Of a stretch of DNA of 64,000 bases, positions 1 to 9,248 are shown piece by piece (within the stretch, counting starts at the first letter, position 1; every line of letters starts with the position of its first letter). The translations under genes were made by a program, and so were the position numbers. This DNA comes from Duganella aquatilis. GTDB lineage: Bacteria; Pseudomonadota; Gammaproteobacteria; Burkholderiales; Burkholderiaceae_D. The stretch spans positions 124,001 through 188,000 of the forward strand of contig NZ_WKJL01000002.1 in NCBI RefSeq assembly GCF_009674565.1. The letters run 5' to 3'. The notes under the pieces were generated by a model. That model did not search any database. It was not told the origin of the DNA and saw only the letters and a program-made list of their open reading frames with translations.

Positions 1-438
1 CAGGCCGATGACGCATTTATGACAAGCTTGTGACATAAATAAGCTGCGTCACCGGCCCGGTGTACTACGAATTCTGGACTGTGGAGTAAGCAATAAACTT
101 GCTTTTTTGGATCATTTCCCTTGAACTATGCATTACTCAAAATTGCATGACAAATACGATTTAGCTTAGAAATTCAGACGATAAATATATAAATACGTCA
201 TATTTTCGTCACAAAAAGCTCATGCTCTTGCCGCCTGTAAACAAACCGCGAAATTATATGTCAGCTCTGGCAGCATGAATTCTTTTCATTGCCTAAAAAA
301 CAAAAAGCGGTGAAATACAGAGGGATTTGTGTCGCAAGCTGACCACACAGTTATCAGAAGAATATTTTCCAATGATAGCGATAGTGGTTTGTGACAACGT
401 GAGAATCGTCGTCAGGAGGGATTGAGTTTGTAACAAAT
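1..438. other. AT-rich non-coding left edge
   Basis: No convincing gene is present on either strand in this stretch, which is clearly more AT-rich than the rest of the window. It holds one large imperfect palindrome (3-57, listed separately) and otherwise only short open frames without ribosome binding sites. It separates the 3' end of the purine operon from whatever lies to the left of the window. Confidence 0.6.
3..57. repeat. Large imperfect inverted repeat
   Basis: Outer arms GGCCGATGACGCA (3-15) and TGCGTCACCGGCC (45-57) are complementary at 12 of 13 positions. Inside them ATTTATG (15-21) pairs with CATAAAT (34-40), and the centre is the palindrome ACAAGCTTGT (22-31). A 4-nt bulge (41-44) breaks the symmetry. 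No T-run follows on either strand, so it may be an operator or structured element rather than a classical terminator. Confidence 0.6.
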
Positions 439-472
439 CCGGCGTTTGTGGGTTACCCGCCACAAACGCCGG
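439..472 (-). terminator. Stem-loop after the purine operon
   Basis: A perfect 13-bp inverted repeat, CCGGCGTTTGTGG (439-451) and its complement (460-472), with an 8-nt loop, lies 14 bp past the stop codon of the adenosine deaminase gene. The T-tract on the minus strand is poor (GGATTTGTT), so termination may be weak or Rho-assisted. It is the only such structure at the operon end. Confidence 0.6.
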
Positions 473-486
473 TCGGGGCCGCCAGT

Positions 487-1923
487 TTAGCGGCCAGCCT
501 TTGGTTGCGATGCAGCAATTTCCGCTTCGAATTTGGCGAACTTCCCGTCCAATGCCTTCAAAAGACGTTGTTTGTCCGCGTCATTCAGGAAGGAATAACG
601 GATGCTGTCGTATGACAGTTTTTTGACTTCGGCGTAGTCCGGCTGGTAGCGGGCCGCGTACTGCACGTACTCGCCCGACAAATTATTACGCGAAACGCCG
701 GCATCGTCGGTCGACAGCACGAATGGCACGCCGTATTTGCGGTACAGCGTGACGGGATGCGCCTGGCCCTTGATGCCGAGGATGAAGTCGTTGCTGCTCA
801 GGTTGACCTCGACCGCGATCTTCTGATCATGCATCTTTTTCATGATGGCCAGCGGATTGCTCTCGTGGGCGATGTCCATGCCGTGGCCGATGCGGCTGGC
901 GCCGGCGACGTCGATCGCATCCTTGATGTGGAAGGTCAGGCCTTCCGGCTCCACCATGCCCAGCGACAGCTCGCCGGCATGCAGCGCCAGTTTCACGCCT
1001 GGGTATTGGGATTTCAGGAATTTGAACATCTGCATGTGCAGCTCGTAGTCGCGCATGGCGACGTGCACGCTTTCCTGTCCGACAATGTTGACGCCGACGA
1101 TCTTCGGATTCGAGGTCGCCAGCTTGAAGCTGGAAACGATTTGCGAAAACACCTGCGACGGCGACAGGAAGCGCAGCGCGAACGGCTGGTAGCGCAGCGT
1201 GAAGTTGGCGTCGTCGATGCCGGCGCTGACCGTGTCGACGTTTTTCAGGTAGGCGCCGATCCAGCCCTGGAAGGCCTGGTCCTTGTCCAGCTTGGCGATC
1301 AGGGCGGCGAAGTCGGCGTCGGTCAGGCTGCCGGCTTGCGCCTTCCTGTCGAAGTCCGCATCCTGGGCGATCGGCGCGATCTCGTAAATGGTTTCGATGT
1401 AGCTCAGGTTTTCCTGCACGGCGCGCTGTTTCAGGCGCTGCAGGCCGTCCACCGCGTTGGTCGACGCCACCGGATTGAAATAGGCGAAGGTGTCGAAGAA
1501 CTGGCGGTCCGGCGGCGACTGGATCGCGCTGTGGTTGTAGAAGTCCTTGTCCGACCAGCGTTGCAGCAGGTTGGCCAGCACGATGTTATCGAGCATCACG
1601 TCCTGGCCCGACAGGCAGCCGGCGGAAGGCTTGGCCTTCTCGATGGTGTAGCTGGTCTTGTTGACGCAGAAGCCTTCCTTGTCCACCCACTCCAGGTACT
1701 GCTCGGCGTAGATCGCGCCCGAGTAGTGGTGGTGCAGGTCGCCGCCCTTCGGCATCATGGTGAAGAACATCGTCAGCTCGGCCAGTTTCGGCTCCTTGCC
1801 CGGCGCGATCAGCGCGGCGAAGTGGCGCTTGGTGGCCTCCTCGTTGGCGTTGGCCGCCTGCGCATGCGGCATGGCGCAGAACACGGCGGCGGCAAGCGCC
1901 AGGGCTTTGAGGTTGTTCTTCAT
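487..1923 (-). CDS. Secreted adenosine deaminase family protein
   Basis: Hydrolytic deaminase of the metal-dependent adenosine/AMP deaminase superfamily, expected to convert adenosine to inosine. The 478-residue protein starts with a signal peptide ending near AQA (residue 23), so it should act outside the cytoplasm. Metal and substrate motifs are all visible: GDLHHHYSGA near residue 61, LHAGEL, SRIGHGMDI, VNLSSND and STDDAGVSR. It is longer than the cytosolic ~330-aa Add enzymes, as expected for exported or ADGF-like members. It is the last gene of the puuE-xdhABC-guaD operon, 12 bp after guaD. Substrate is inferred from family and context; other nucleoside substrates are possible. Confidence 0.88.
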   Translation of the reverse strand: MKNNLKALALAAAVFCAMPHAQAANANEEATKRHFAALIAPGKEPKLAELTMFFTMMPKGGDLHHHYSGAIYAEQYLEWVDKEGFCVNKTSYTIEKAKPSAGCLSGQDVMLDNIVLANLLQRWSDKDFYNHSAIQSPPDRQFFDTFAYFNPVASTNAVDGLQRLKQRAVQENLSYIETIYEIAPIAQDADFDRKAQAGSLTDADFAALIAKLDKDQAFQGWIGAYLKNVDTVSAGIDDANFTLRYQPFALRFLSPSQVFSQIVSSFKLATSNPKIVGVNIVGQESVHVAMRDYELHMQMFKFLKSQYPGVKLALHAGELSLGMVEPEGLTFHIKDAIDVAGASRIGHGMDIAHESNPLAIMKKMHDQKIAVEVNLSSNDFILGIKGQAHPVTLYRKYGVPFVLSTDDAGVSRNNLSGEYVQYAARYQPDYAEVKKLSYDSIRYSFLNDADKQRLLKALDGKFAKFEAEIAASQPKAGR

Positions 1924-1935
1924 GTGTATCCTTAA

Positions 1936-3243
1936 TTAAGTCGTTTCACGGACATGCACCTGGCGGCCCGCCGAATAGGTCGCGGCGATCGCGCGGTCGT
2001 CGCCCAGCAGCGCCAACGCGAACAGCAGCTCTTCCAGGCTCTCCCTGCGCGCGGTGCGGCGTTGCAGCAGCGGCGTGGCTTGCGGATCGACGACAATGAA
2101 GTCCGCCTCCGCACCGGCGGCGAAATTGCCGATCGTGCCTTCCAGCTGCATGCTGCGCGCCGCGCCCAGCGTGGCCAGGTAAAACATCCGCAAGGCCGGC
2201 AGGTAACTGCCCTTCAAGCGCGCTACTTTATAGGCTTCATTCATCGTTTGCAACATGGAGAACGACGTGCCGCCGCCGACGTCGGTGGCCAGCGAGAGTA
2301 GCACGCCGGCGTCGTCGGCGCGTTCGAAGTCGAACAGGCCGCTGCCGAGGAACAGGTTGGAGGTCGGGCAGATGGCGGCGGCGGACTGCGTTTCGGCCAT
2401 GCGCTGGCGGTCGCGCTCATTCAGCCAGATACAGTGGCCGTACATGGCGCGCGGGCGCATCATGCCGTAGCTGTCGTAGACGTCGATGTAGCTGCGCGAG
2501 TTGGGGAACAGCTCGCGCACCCACGCGCATTCGGCTTCGTTTTCCGACACGTGGGTCTGGATGAAGGTGTCCGGATACGCGGCCGCCAGCTCGCCGGCCA
2601 GCTGCAGCTGGCGTTCGGTGGACGTCGGCGCGAAGCGCGGCGTGATGGCGTACAGCGCGCGGCCGCGCTTGTGCCAGCGCTGGATCAGCGCTTCGGTGTC
2701 GCGCGCGCCGGATTCGGCGGTGTCGCGCAGGAAGTCGGGACAGTTCCGGTCCATCATCACCTTGCCGGCCACCATGCGCAGGCCGCGCTGCTCGCTAACG
2801 GTGAAGAAGGCGTCCACCGATTGCGGGTGTACGGTGCAGTAGACCATGGCGGTGGTGGTGCCGCAGCGCAGCAGCTCGTCGAGGAAGAAGTCGGCCACGT
2901 CGGCGGCGTGCGCGCTGTCTTCAAACTGGCGCTCGGTCGGGAAGGTGTAGGTCTCCAGCCATGGCAGCAGGCCTTCCGACGGCGAGGCGATCATGTCGCT
3001 CTGCGGATAATGGATATGGGTATCGATAAAGCCCGGCATCAGCAGCTTGCCGCTGTAGTCGTGCACCACGGTCCCCGGCGGCAGCGTGGCGTGCAAGGTG
3101 GCGTAGTCGCCCGCCGCCTGGACCTTGCCGTCGGCGACGATCAGCAGGCCGTCTTCGTGCCACGCGTGCGAATGTTCGCTGAAGGCCGGATCGGCGAGAA
3201 AGTGCAGCAAGCTGCCACGGTAGGCTTGCAGGTTGGTGTTCAT
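1936..3243 (-). CDS. guaD: Guanine deaminase
   Basis: Converts guanine to xanthine in the cytoplasm, feeding the xanthine dehydrogenase encoded just upstream in the operon. The 435-residue protein is an amidohydrolase with the metal-binding GFIDTHIHYPQ motif at residues 71-81 (His76, His78), QTHVSENEAE, a MYGHC histidine motif and the SLATDVGGG aspartate motif. Length matches bacterial GuaD (about 430-440 aa). It lies 30 bp after xdhC and 12 bp before the adenosine deaminase gene on the same strand. The ATG start gives the usual N-terminal beta-sandwich. Confidence 0.93.
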   Translation of the reverse strand: MNTNLQAYRGSLLHFLADPAFSEHSHAWHEDGLLIVADGKVQAAGDYATLHATLPPGTVVHDYSGKLLMPGFIDTHIHYPQSDMIASPSEGLLPWLETYTFPTERQFEDSAHAADVADFFLDELLRCGTTTAMVYCTVHPQSVDAFFTVSEQRGLRMVAGKVMMDRNCPDFLRDTAESGARDTEALIQRWHKRGRALYAITPRFAPTSTERQLQLAGELAAAYPDTFIQTHVSENEAECAWVRELFPNSRSYIDVYDSYGMMRPRAMYGHCIWLNERDRQRMAETQSAAAICPTSNLFLGSGLFDFERADDAGVLLSLATDVGGGTSFSMLQTMNEAYKVARLKGSYLPALRMFYLATLGAARSMQLEGTIGNFAAGAEADFIVVDPQATPLLQRRTARRESLEELLFALALLGDDRAIAATYSAGRQVHVRETT

Positions 3244-3273
3244 GGTGATCTTTCTTGAATCTGAATGCGTAGT

Positions 3274-4362
3274 TTAGCTTGCGACGGCCAGCCGCGCCGG
3301 CGCGTTGAGGGCGGCGATTTGCTGCGCCTCCCACACCATCAGCAACTGCGCGCACACGGAGGCGGCGATGGTGGCCGGCAGCTTGCTGGTGATGCCCGGC
3401 AGGCCGATGGGGCAGACCATATTGTCGATGCGGTCTTGCGGCAGGCCGCGCGCGGCCATGCGGCGCTCGAACTGCACGCGCTTGGTGTTGGAACCTATCA
3501 AGCCGAACCAGCCCACGTCTTCGCGGGCCAGGATGGTTTCGCACAGGCGCTGGTCCAGTGCGTGGCTGTGGGTCATGACGAGGTAGCTTGCGCCATCCGG
3601 CGCACCGGCCACTGCGGCTTCCGGCGTATCGCTGGCTTCCACGGTGACGTTGGGCGGCACGCTGGCGGGGAACATGTCCTCGCGCTCGTCCACCCAGGTG
3701 ACGGTGCACGGCAGTTCGCCCAGCATGCGGACGATGGCCGCGCCGACGTGGCCGGCGCCGAACAGCACCAGGTGCGCACGCGGCGCGAAGCATGGATCGG
3801 CAAGCCAGCGGCGGCCGGCCGTGTCGCGCAGCACATGCGTGCCGCGTTCGCGGTCCACCGTCGGGAAGGCGGGGCCGAAGGCGCCCGCCTCTCCTGCCTT
3901 GCCCCGGCCTGCACCGGCGACGACGGCGCCGTCCGCGCCAAGCAGCAGCGCGACCGGTGCACCGTCGATGGCGCTGAGTCGCCAGTTGTCTTCGCGCCGG
4001 CGCGCGCGCAAGCCGGCCAGCACGGCCGCCAGCGATGCCTCGACCGGCTCAAACGCCAGATGCACCACGCCGCCGCAGCACTGGCCCAGCGTCGGACCGA
4101 GGGCGTAACGTTCGATGCGCGCGCCCACGCCGGTCGCTGTCGCATCGCTCGTCACCTCGTGTCGGCTGGCCGCGTCCTTCAGCATCGCGCGCGCCAGTTC
4201 CACCGCGCACATCTCCAGATGTCCGCCGCCGATGGTGTCGTGCTGGCCGCGCGCCGTCACCAGCATCTTGGCGCCGGGTTCGCGCGGGCCGGAGCCCTCC
4301 ACGATCGCCACGGTCACCAGCACTGCCGGCTCCGACACCTGCGCTGTCAGCCACTCGTTCAT
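3274..4362 (-). CDS. xdhC: Xanthine dehydrogenase accessory protein XdhC
   Basis: Chaperone that binds sulfurated molybdenum cofactor and inserts it into the XdhB subunit. The protein (362 aa) has the XdhC N-terminal domain with GSGPREPGAK at residues 23-32 and TIGGGHLE at 43-50. A C-terminal Rossmann-like domain carries VLFGAGHVGAA near residue 200. The start codon lies 1 bp after the xdhB stop, so the two genes are translationally linked. This order, xdhA-xdhB-xdhC, is standard in proteobacteria. Confidence 0.93.
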   Translation of the reverse strand: MNEWLTAQVSEPAVLVTVAIVEGSGPREPGAKMLVTARGQHDTIGGGHLEMCAVELARAMLKDAASRHEVTSDATATGVGARIERYALGPTLGQCCGGVVHLAFEPVEASLAAVLAGLRARRREDNWRLSAIDGAPVALLLGADGAVVAGAGRGKAGEAGAFGPAFPTVDRERGTHVLRDTAGRRWLADPCFAPRAHLVLFGAGHVGAAIVRMLGELPCTVTWVDEREDMFPASVPPNVTVEASDTPEAAVAGAPDGASYLVMTHSHALDQRLCETILAREDVGWFGLIGSNTKRVQFERRMAARGLPQDRIDNMVCPIGLPGITSKLPATIAASVCAQLLMVWEAQQIAALNAPARLAVAS

Positions 4363-4363
4363 A

Positions 4364-6697
4364 TCAGGCCGCCATTTCCACCGCGAACACGGCCCGCAGA
4401 ATCTCTTCGCTGGTCGCCGGCGCGTTCAACGGCGGATTCACGCGATGCCCGCCCACAGCGGAAATCGCATCGCGAATCGCAAAGAACACCGAGAACGGCA
4501 GCAGCAGCGGGGGCTCGCCCACCGCTTTCGAACGGTGAATGCTGTCCTCCACATTGCCGTTATCGAACAGCTTCACGCGGAAATCCTCCGGGCAATCGGA
4601 GATGCCAGGAATCTTGTAGGTGGACGGCGCATGCGTCATCAGCTTGCCCGCCGCGTTCCACCACAGCTGCTCGGTGGTCAGCCAGCCCATGCCCTGAATG
4701 AAAGCCCCTTCGACCTGGCCGATATCGATGGCCGGATTCAGCGAGCGGCCCGCATCGTACAGGGCGTCCGCGCGCAGCAGCTTCCACTCGCCGGTCAGCG
4801 TATCCACCACCACCTCCGACACCGCAGCGCCGTAAGCGTAGTAGGAGAACGGATGACCGTTCATCGTCTTTGGATTCCAGTGCAGGTTCGGCGTCGCATA
4901 GAAACCGTCGGACCACAGCTGCACGCGCGCCAGGTAGGCCTTCTGCACCAGCTCCGCGAACAGCACCTTGTGGCCGTTGACGTGCACATGGTTGTCGAAG
5001 AAGCGCACCGGCTGGCCGTCCTCGTCGCCATACAGCTTGACCGCATAAGCAGCCAGACGTTCGCGGATCTGCCGCGCCGCATCCTGCGCCGCCTTGCCGT
5101 TCAGGTCCGCGCCGGTGGACGCCGCCGTGGCCGAGGTATTCGCCACCTTGCTGGTATCGGTCGCCGTGATGCGCACGTGCGACAGGTCCAGGCCCAGTTC
5201 ATGCGCCACCACCTGCAACACCTTGGTGTTGATGCCCTGCCCCATCTCCGTGCCGCCGTGATTCACCAGCACCGAACCATCCACGTACACATGCACCAGC
5301 GCGCCGGCCTGGTTCAGGTGCGTGACATTGAAGGCGATGCCGAACTTCAGCGGCGTCAGCGCCAGCCCTTTCTTCAGCACCGGACTGGAAGCGTTGTAAG
5401 CCTCGATCGCCTTGCGGCGCGCGCGGTACTCGCTGGTCTGCTCCAGCTCCGCCGTCAGCGCCTCGATCACGTTGTCGACGATTTCCTGCCCATACGGCGT
5501 GACATTGCGTTCCGTCGTGCCGTAGAAATTCAGGCGGCGGATATCCAGCGCATCGCGTCCCAGGTTGCGCGCAATTTCATCGACGATGTATTCGATCGCA
5601 ATCGCGCCTTGCGGGCCGCCGAAACCGCGGAACGCCGTATTCGACTGCGTGTTGGTCTTGCCGCAGCCGGCACGGATATCCACGTCCGACAAATAATAGG
5701 TGTTGTCGAAGTGGCAGACCGCCCGCGTCGCCACGGGCCCCGACAGATCGGCCGAGAAGCCGGCGCGCAAGGTCATATCCACCTTGGCCGCCAGGATCTT
5801 GCCGTTGTCGTCGTAACCGACTTCGTACTCATAGAAGAAGCAGTGACGCTTGCCGGTCACCAGCATGTCGTCATCGCGGTCCGCGCGCAGCTTGACCGGG
5901 CGGCGCAGCTTCGAAGCGGCGATGCCGGCCGACGCCGCCCACAAGGCCGACTGCGACTCCTTGCCGCCAAAGCCACCGCCCATGCGGCGGCACTCTACCT
6001 GCACCTTGTGCGAATGCACGCCGATGGCATGCGCCACCACGTGCTGCATCTCGCTCGGGTGCTGCGTCGAGCATTGCACCAGCAGGCCGTTGTCTTCCTT
6101 CGGAATCGCGTAGGCGATCTGGCCTTCGAGATAGAACTGTTCCTGGCCGCCGACGAACAGCTGCCCCTTCACCACGCGCGGCGCCATGTCGAAGGCGGTC
6201 TGGTAGTCGCCGCGCGTCAGCTGCATCGGCGGCAGCACGTACGAGTTGGCGGCCTTGGCTTCCTGCGGCGTGAAAATCGCCGGCAGTTCGTCATAGGCGA
6301 TCACCGCGCGGCGGGCGGCGCCGCGGGCATTGTCATGCGTATCCGCCACCACGATGAAGATCGGCTGGCCGACATACAGCACCTCGCCGGCCGACAGGAT
6401 CGGATCGTCATGGATGATCGGCCCGCAATCGTTGGTGCCGACGATATCCTCGGCGGTGTACACCGCCACCACGCCCGGTGCACTGCGCACCGGCGCCAGA
6501 TCCATCGCCGTGATGCGCGCATGCGCCTTGGACGACAGGCCCAGCGCCGCATGCAGCGTGCCTTGCAGTTCGGGGATGTCGTCGGTGTAGGTGGCCTGGC
6601 CCAGCACATGCAGCTCGGCCGATTCGTGCGGACGCGAGACGCCCACGGCCTTCCATGCGGATTCCGCAATCGCGGCGGGAGCAACGGGTTGGTTCAT
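4364..6697 (-). CDS. xdhB: Xanthine dehydrogenase molybdopterin-binding subunit
   Basis: Large subunit that binds the molybdenum cofactor and hydroxylates hypoxanthine and xanthine to urate. The 777-residue protein shows GQEQFYLEGQ, the substrate-site motif NTAFRGFGGPQG, GGTEMGQGI, and near the C-terminus GEPPLLL with the expected catalytic glutamate. The start was set at the ATG beginning MNQPVAP, because an AAAGGAG ribosome binding site precedes it and it lies 11 bp after the xdhA stop. A longer frame would overlap xdhA. Cytoplasmic; works with XdhA and matured by XdhC. Confidence 0.95.
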   Translation of the reverse strand: MNQPVAPAAIAESAWKAVGVSRPHESAELHVLGQATYTDDIPELQGTLHAALGLSSKAHARITAMDLAPVRSAPGVVAVYTAEDIVGTNDCGPIIHDDPILSAGEVLYVGQPIFIVVADTHDNARGAARRAVIAYDELPAIFTPQEAKAANSYVLPPMQLTRGDYQTAFDMAPRVVKGQLFVGGQEQFYLEGQIAYAIPKEDNGLLVQCSTQHPSEMQHVVAHAIGVHSHKVQVECRRMGGGFGGKESQSALWAASAGIAASKLRRPVKLRADRDDDMLVTGKRHCFFYEYEVGYDDNGKILAAKVDMTLRAGFSADLSGPVATRAVCHFDNTYYLSDVDIRAGCGKTNTQSNTAFRGFGGPQGAIAIEYIVDEIARNLGRDALDIRRLNFYGTTERNVTPYGQEIVDNVIEALTAELEQTSEYRARRKAIEAYNASSPVLKKGLALTPLKFGIAFNVTHLNQAGALVHVYVDGSVLVNHGGTEMGQGINTKVLQVVAHELGLDLSHVRITATDTSKVANTSATAASTGADLNGKAAQDAARQIRERLAAYAVKLYGDEDGQPVRFFDNHVHVNGHKVLFAELVQKAYLARVQLWSDGFYATPNLHWNPKTMNGHPFSYYAYGAAVSEVVVDTLTGEWKLLRADALYDAGRSLNPAIDIGQVEGAFIQGMGWLTTEQLWWNAAGKLMTHAPSTYKIPGISDCPEDFRVKLFDNGNVEDSIHRSKAVGEPPLLLPFSVFFAIRDAISAVGGHRVNPPLNAPATSEEILRAVFAVEMAA

Positions 6698-6708
6698 GAT
6701 GGCTCCTT

Positions 6709-8178
6709 TCAGGCGCGGCAAGCGAAAGCGTTGACGGCATCGGCCGCAAGCGGTGCATCGGTGCGCGTCTCCAGCCAGAAGCGGCGCAGCAGATTCTGCG
6801 CCGTCTGCATGCGATAGGTGCTCGACGCGCGCATGTCCGACAGCGGTGCGAAGTCCTGTGCCAGCTGGTCCATCGCCACGCGCAGATTGGTCTCGCTCCA
6901 GGACAGCCCGGTCAGCGCTGCTTCGGCACGTGGCGCGCGGCGCGGCGTGGCCGCCATGCCGCCGAACGCGATGCGCGCGTCAATCACCTTGTCGCCATCC
7001 AGCGTAAAGGCAAACGCCGCGCACACGGCGGAGATATCCTGGTCGAAGCGCTTGGCCAGTTTATAGGTACGGAACTGCACGCCGGCGCGCGGCAGCGGCA
7101 CGCGCACGGCGGCGACGAATTCGTCGGCCTGCAAATCCTTTTTCTGATAATCGAGATAGAAGGCTTCCAGCGCCAGCACGCGGCGGCCGGACGGGCCTTG
7201 CAGCACCACCTCGCTGCCCAGCGCGATCAGCCACGGCATCGAGTCGCCGATCGGCGAGCCGTTGGCGACATTGCCGCCCAGGGTGCCGGCGTTACGGATC
7301 GGCAGCGAGGCAAAGCGCTGCCACAACTCGCCCAGCTGCGCCGGATACAGTTTGCACAGCGCCTCGTAGGCGGCGTTCAGCGACACGCCGGCGCCGATTT
7401 CCAGCATGCCGTCCTGCTGCTGCACGCTTTGCAGCGCGGTGACGTGGCCGAGGTAGATGATGTCGCCCAGCTCGCGCATTTGCTTGGTGACCCACAGGCC
7501 GATATCGGTGGAGCCGGCCAGCAGCGTCGCTTTCGGATGCGCGGCGCGCAGCGCCACCAGTTCTTCCAGCGTACGCGGCGCGTGGAACGACTGGCCGCGC
7601 GCGGTGTAGGTGGAACCGGCTTCACGCTGCAAGGCTTGCAGCTGCTGCGTCAATGCCGCGCGGTCGAACGCCACCTTCGGCAGCTCGGTCATGCGGTGCG
7701 CCGCGTCGATGATCGGGCGATAGCCGGTGCAGCGGCACAGGTTACCGGACAGGCAGTCGTCGATCTGCTTGCGCTGCGCCGGCTTGCCATACTTGTCCAG
7801 GTACATGCCCCACAGCGACATGACAAAGCCCGGCGTACAGAAACCGCATTGCGAGCCGTGACATTCCACCATCGCCTGCTGCACCGGATGCAGCGCGCCG
7901 TCCGGCTGCTGCATGTCCTCCACCGTGAACAATGCCTTGCCGTCCAGCGTCGGTGCGAACTGGATGCAGGAGTTCACCGCCTTCATCTCCAGCTGGCCGG
8001 CCGCATTCAGGCTGCCCACCACCACCGTGCAGGCGCCGCAATCGCCTTCGGCGCAACCTTCCTTGGTGCCGGTGCAATGCAGATCCTCGCGCAGGTGCTG
8101 CAGCACGGTGCGGGTCGGTGCGGCGTCATGGATTTCCTGGACAGCGCCACGGAAGTAAAAGCGTATGGGTTCGGACAT
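6709..8178 (-). CDS. xdhA: Xanthine dehydrogenase small subunit (FeS/FAD)
   Basis: Electron-transfer subunit carrying two [2Fe-2S] clusters and FAD, passing electrons from XdhB to NAD+. Plant-type ferredoxin cysteines are visible in CTGTKEGCAEGDCGAC (residues 35-50). The second cluster is in CGFCTPGFV and NLCRCTGYRP. An FAD-binding domain with AGSTDIGLWV follows, then a CO dehydrogenase flavoprotein C-terminal domain. Length 489 aa fits the family. The ATG at 8178 is preferred over a GTG one codon upstream. It starts 7 bp after the puuE stop. Confidence 0.94.
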   Translation of the reverse strand: MSEPIRFYFRGAVQEIHDAAPTRTVLQHLREDLHCTGTKEGCAEGDCGACTVVVGSLNAAGQLEMKAVNSCIQFAPTLDGKALFTVEDMQQPDGALHPVQQAMVECHGSQCGFCTPGFVMSLWGMYLDKYGKPAQRKQIDDCLSGNLCRCTGYRPIIDAAHRMTELPKVAFDRAALTQQLQALQREAGSTYTARGQSFHAPRTLEELVALRAAHPKATLLAGSTDIGLWVTKQMRELGDIIYLGHVTALQSVQQQDGMLEIGAGVSLNAAYEALCKLYPAQLGELWQRFASLPIRNAGTLGGNVANGSPIGDSMPWLIALGSEVVLQGPSGRRVLALEAFYLDYQKKDLQADEFVAAVRVPLPRAGVQFRTYKLAKRFDQDISAVCAAFAFTLDGDKVIDARIAFGGMAATPRRAPRAEAALTGLSWSETNLRVAMDQLAQDFAPLSDMRASSTYRMQTAQNLLRRFWLETRTDAPLAADAVNAFACRA

Positions 8179-8185
8179 CACGATC

Positions 8186-9139
8186 TCAATCTACAAATGG
8201 GTGAACCTTGCGCCAGTGTTCGGCGATATCGATACGGCGCGTGATCCAGACCTTGTCGTGCTTCTGCACGTAGTCGAGGAAACGCGCCAGCGCAGCCGCG
8301 CGCGCCGGACGGCCGACGATGCGGCAGTGCAGGCCGATGGACAGCATCTTCGGCTGATTCAGGCCGTTCGGATCGCCCTCGGCGTACAGCACGTCGAAGG
8401 CATCCTTCAGGTAATCGAAGAACTGCGTGCCGGAGTTGAAGCCCTGCGCGGCGGCGAAGCGCATGTCGTTGGTGTCCAGCGTGTATGGCACGATCAGCTG
8501 CGGCGCGCTGACGGCCTGGCCCTGCGCGTCGGTGTAGCCGACCTGCTGCCAGAACGGCAGGTCGTCGCCATAGTGGTCGGCGTCGTAGCGGAAGCCGCCG
8601 TGCTCCATCACCAGCTTGCGCGTCTGCGGCGAATCGCGGCCGGTGTACCAGCCTTGCGGCGCGCTGCCGGTCAGCTCGCGGATGATGTCCACGGCTTCCT
8701 TCATGTGCGCGCGCTCGGTGGCTTCGTCCATGTTCTGATAGGTGATCCAGCGCAGGCCGTGGCAGGCGATTTCGTGTCCCAGCTGCTGGAAGGCCGCCAC
8801 CGCCTCCGGATTGCGCTTCAGCGCCATCGACACGCCAAACACCGTCAGCGGCAGCTTGCGTTCCTCGAACATGCGCAGCAAGCGCCACAAGCCGGCGCGC
8901 GAACCATACTCGTACAGCGACTCCATGCTCATGTGGCGGTTGCTGAACGAGGCCGCGCCGATGATCTCGGACAGGAAGGTCTCGGAACCGGCGTCGCCGT
9001 GCAGCACGCTGTTTTCGCCGCCCTCTTCGTAGTTCAGCACGAATTGCAGGGCCACGCGGGCCTGGTCGGGCCACTGGGCGTGCGGCGGTTTCGGGCCGTA
9101 GCCGATCATGTCGCGCGGATAGTTGTCGTAAGTGGTCAT
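8186..9139 (-). CDS. puuE: Allantoinase PuuE
   Basis: Metal-independent allantoinase of the polysaccharide deacetylase (NodB-like) fold, opening the hydantoin ring of allantoin to allantoate. The 317-residue protein begins with the family signature YPRDMIGYGPKPPHAQWP and contains VLNYEEGGENS, GHEIACHGLRW, GWYTGRDSP and the C-terminal IGLHCRIVGRP. It is the first gene of the minus-strand purine operon, with uraH divergent across a 109-bp regulatory gap. No strong ribosome binding site is visible before the ATG. Confidence 0.93.
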   Translation of the reverse strand: MTTYDNYPRDMIGYGPKPPHAQWPDQARVALQFVLNYEEGGENSVLHGDAGSETFLSEIIGAASFSNRHMSMESLYEYGSRAGLWRLLRMFEERKLPLTVFGVSMALKRNPEAVAAFQQLGHEIACHGLRWITYQNMDEATERAHMKEAVDIIRELTGSAPQGWYTGRDSPQTRKLVMEHGGFRYDADHYGDDLPFWQQVGYTDAQGQAVSAPQLIVPYTLDTNDMRFAAAQGFNSGTQFFDYLKDAFDVLYAEGDPNGLNQPKMLSIGLHCRIVGRPARAAALARFLDYVQKHDKVWITRRIDIAEHWRKVHPFVD

Positions 9140-9171
9140 GGCGCAGGCAAGTCTATGGGGAATATAACTCT

Positions 9172-9207
9172 AATCATATATGCCTGCGCGCATGGCGGTA
9201 TATGATT
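9172..9207. promoter_or_regulatory. Palindromic operator/divergent promoter puuE-uraH
   Basis: In the 109-bp gap between the divergent puuE and uraH genes lies a perfect 9-bp inverted repeat, AATCATATA (9172-9180) and TATATGATT (9199-9207). The 18-bp spacer contains the palindrome TGCGCGCA (9185-9192). Each arm contains a TATGAT -10-like hexamer pointing outward, and neither has a good -35. This suggests an activator- or repressor-controlled divergent promoter. The regulator is not encoded adjacent. Confidence 0.55.
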
Positions 9208-9248
9208 TGTACAATAGATACTCATAACCTACGGATATAGGACCGAAC

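Noticed and set aside
757..1935. Long plus-strand open frame opposite the adenosine deaminase gene
   Set aside because: Composition is His/Val/Arg-rich without motifs or ribosome binding site. It is a mirror frame of the high-GC real gene, as are similar long frames opposite xdhB, secA, murE, ftsI and other genes.
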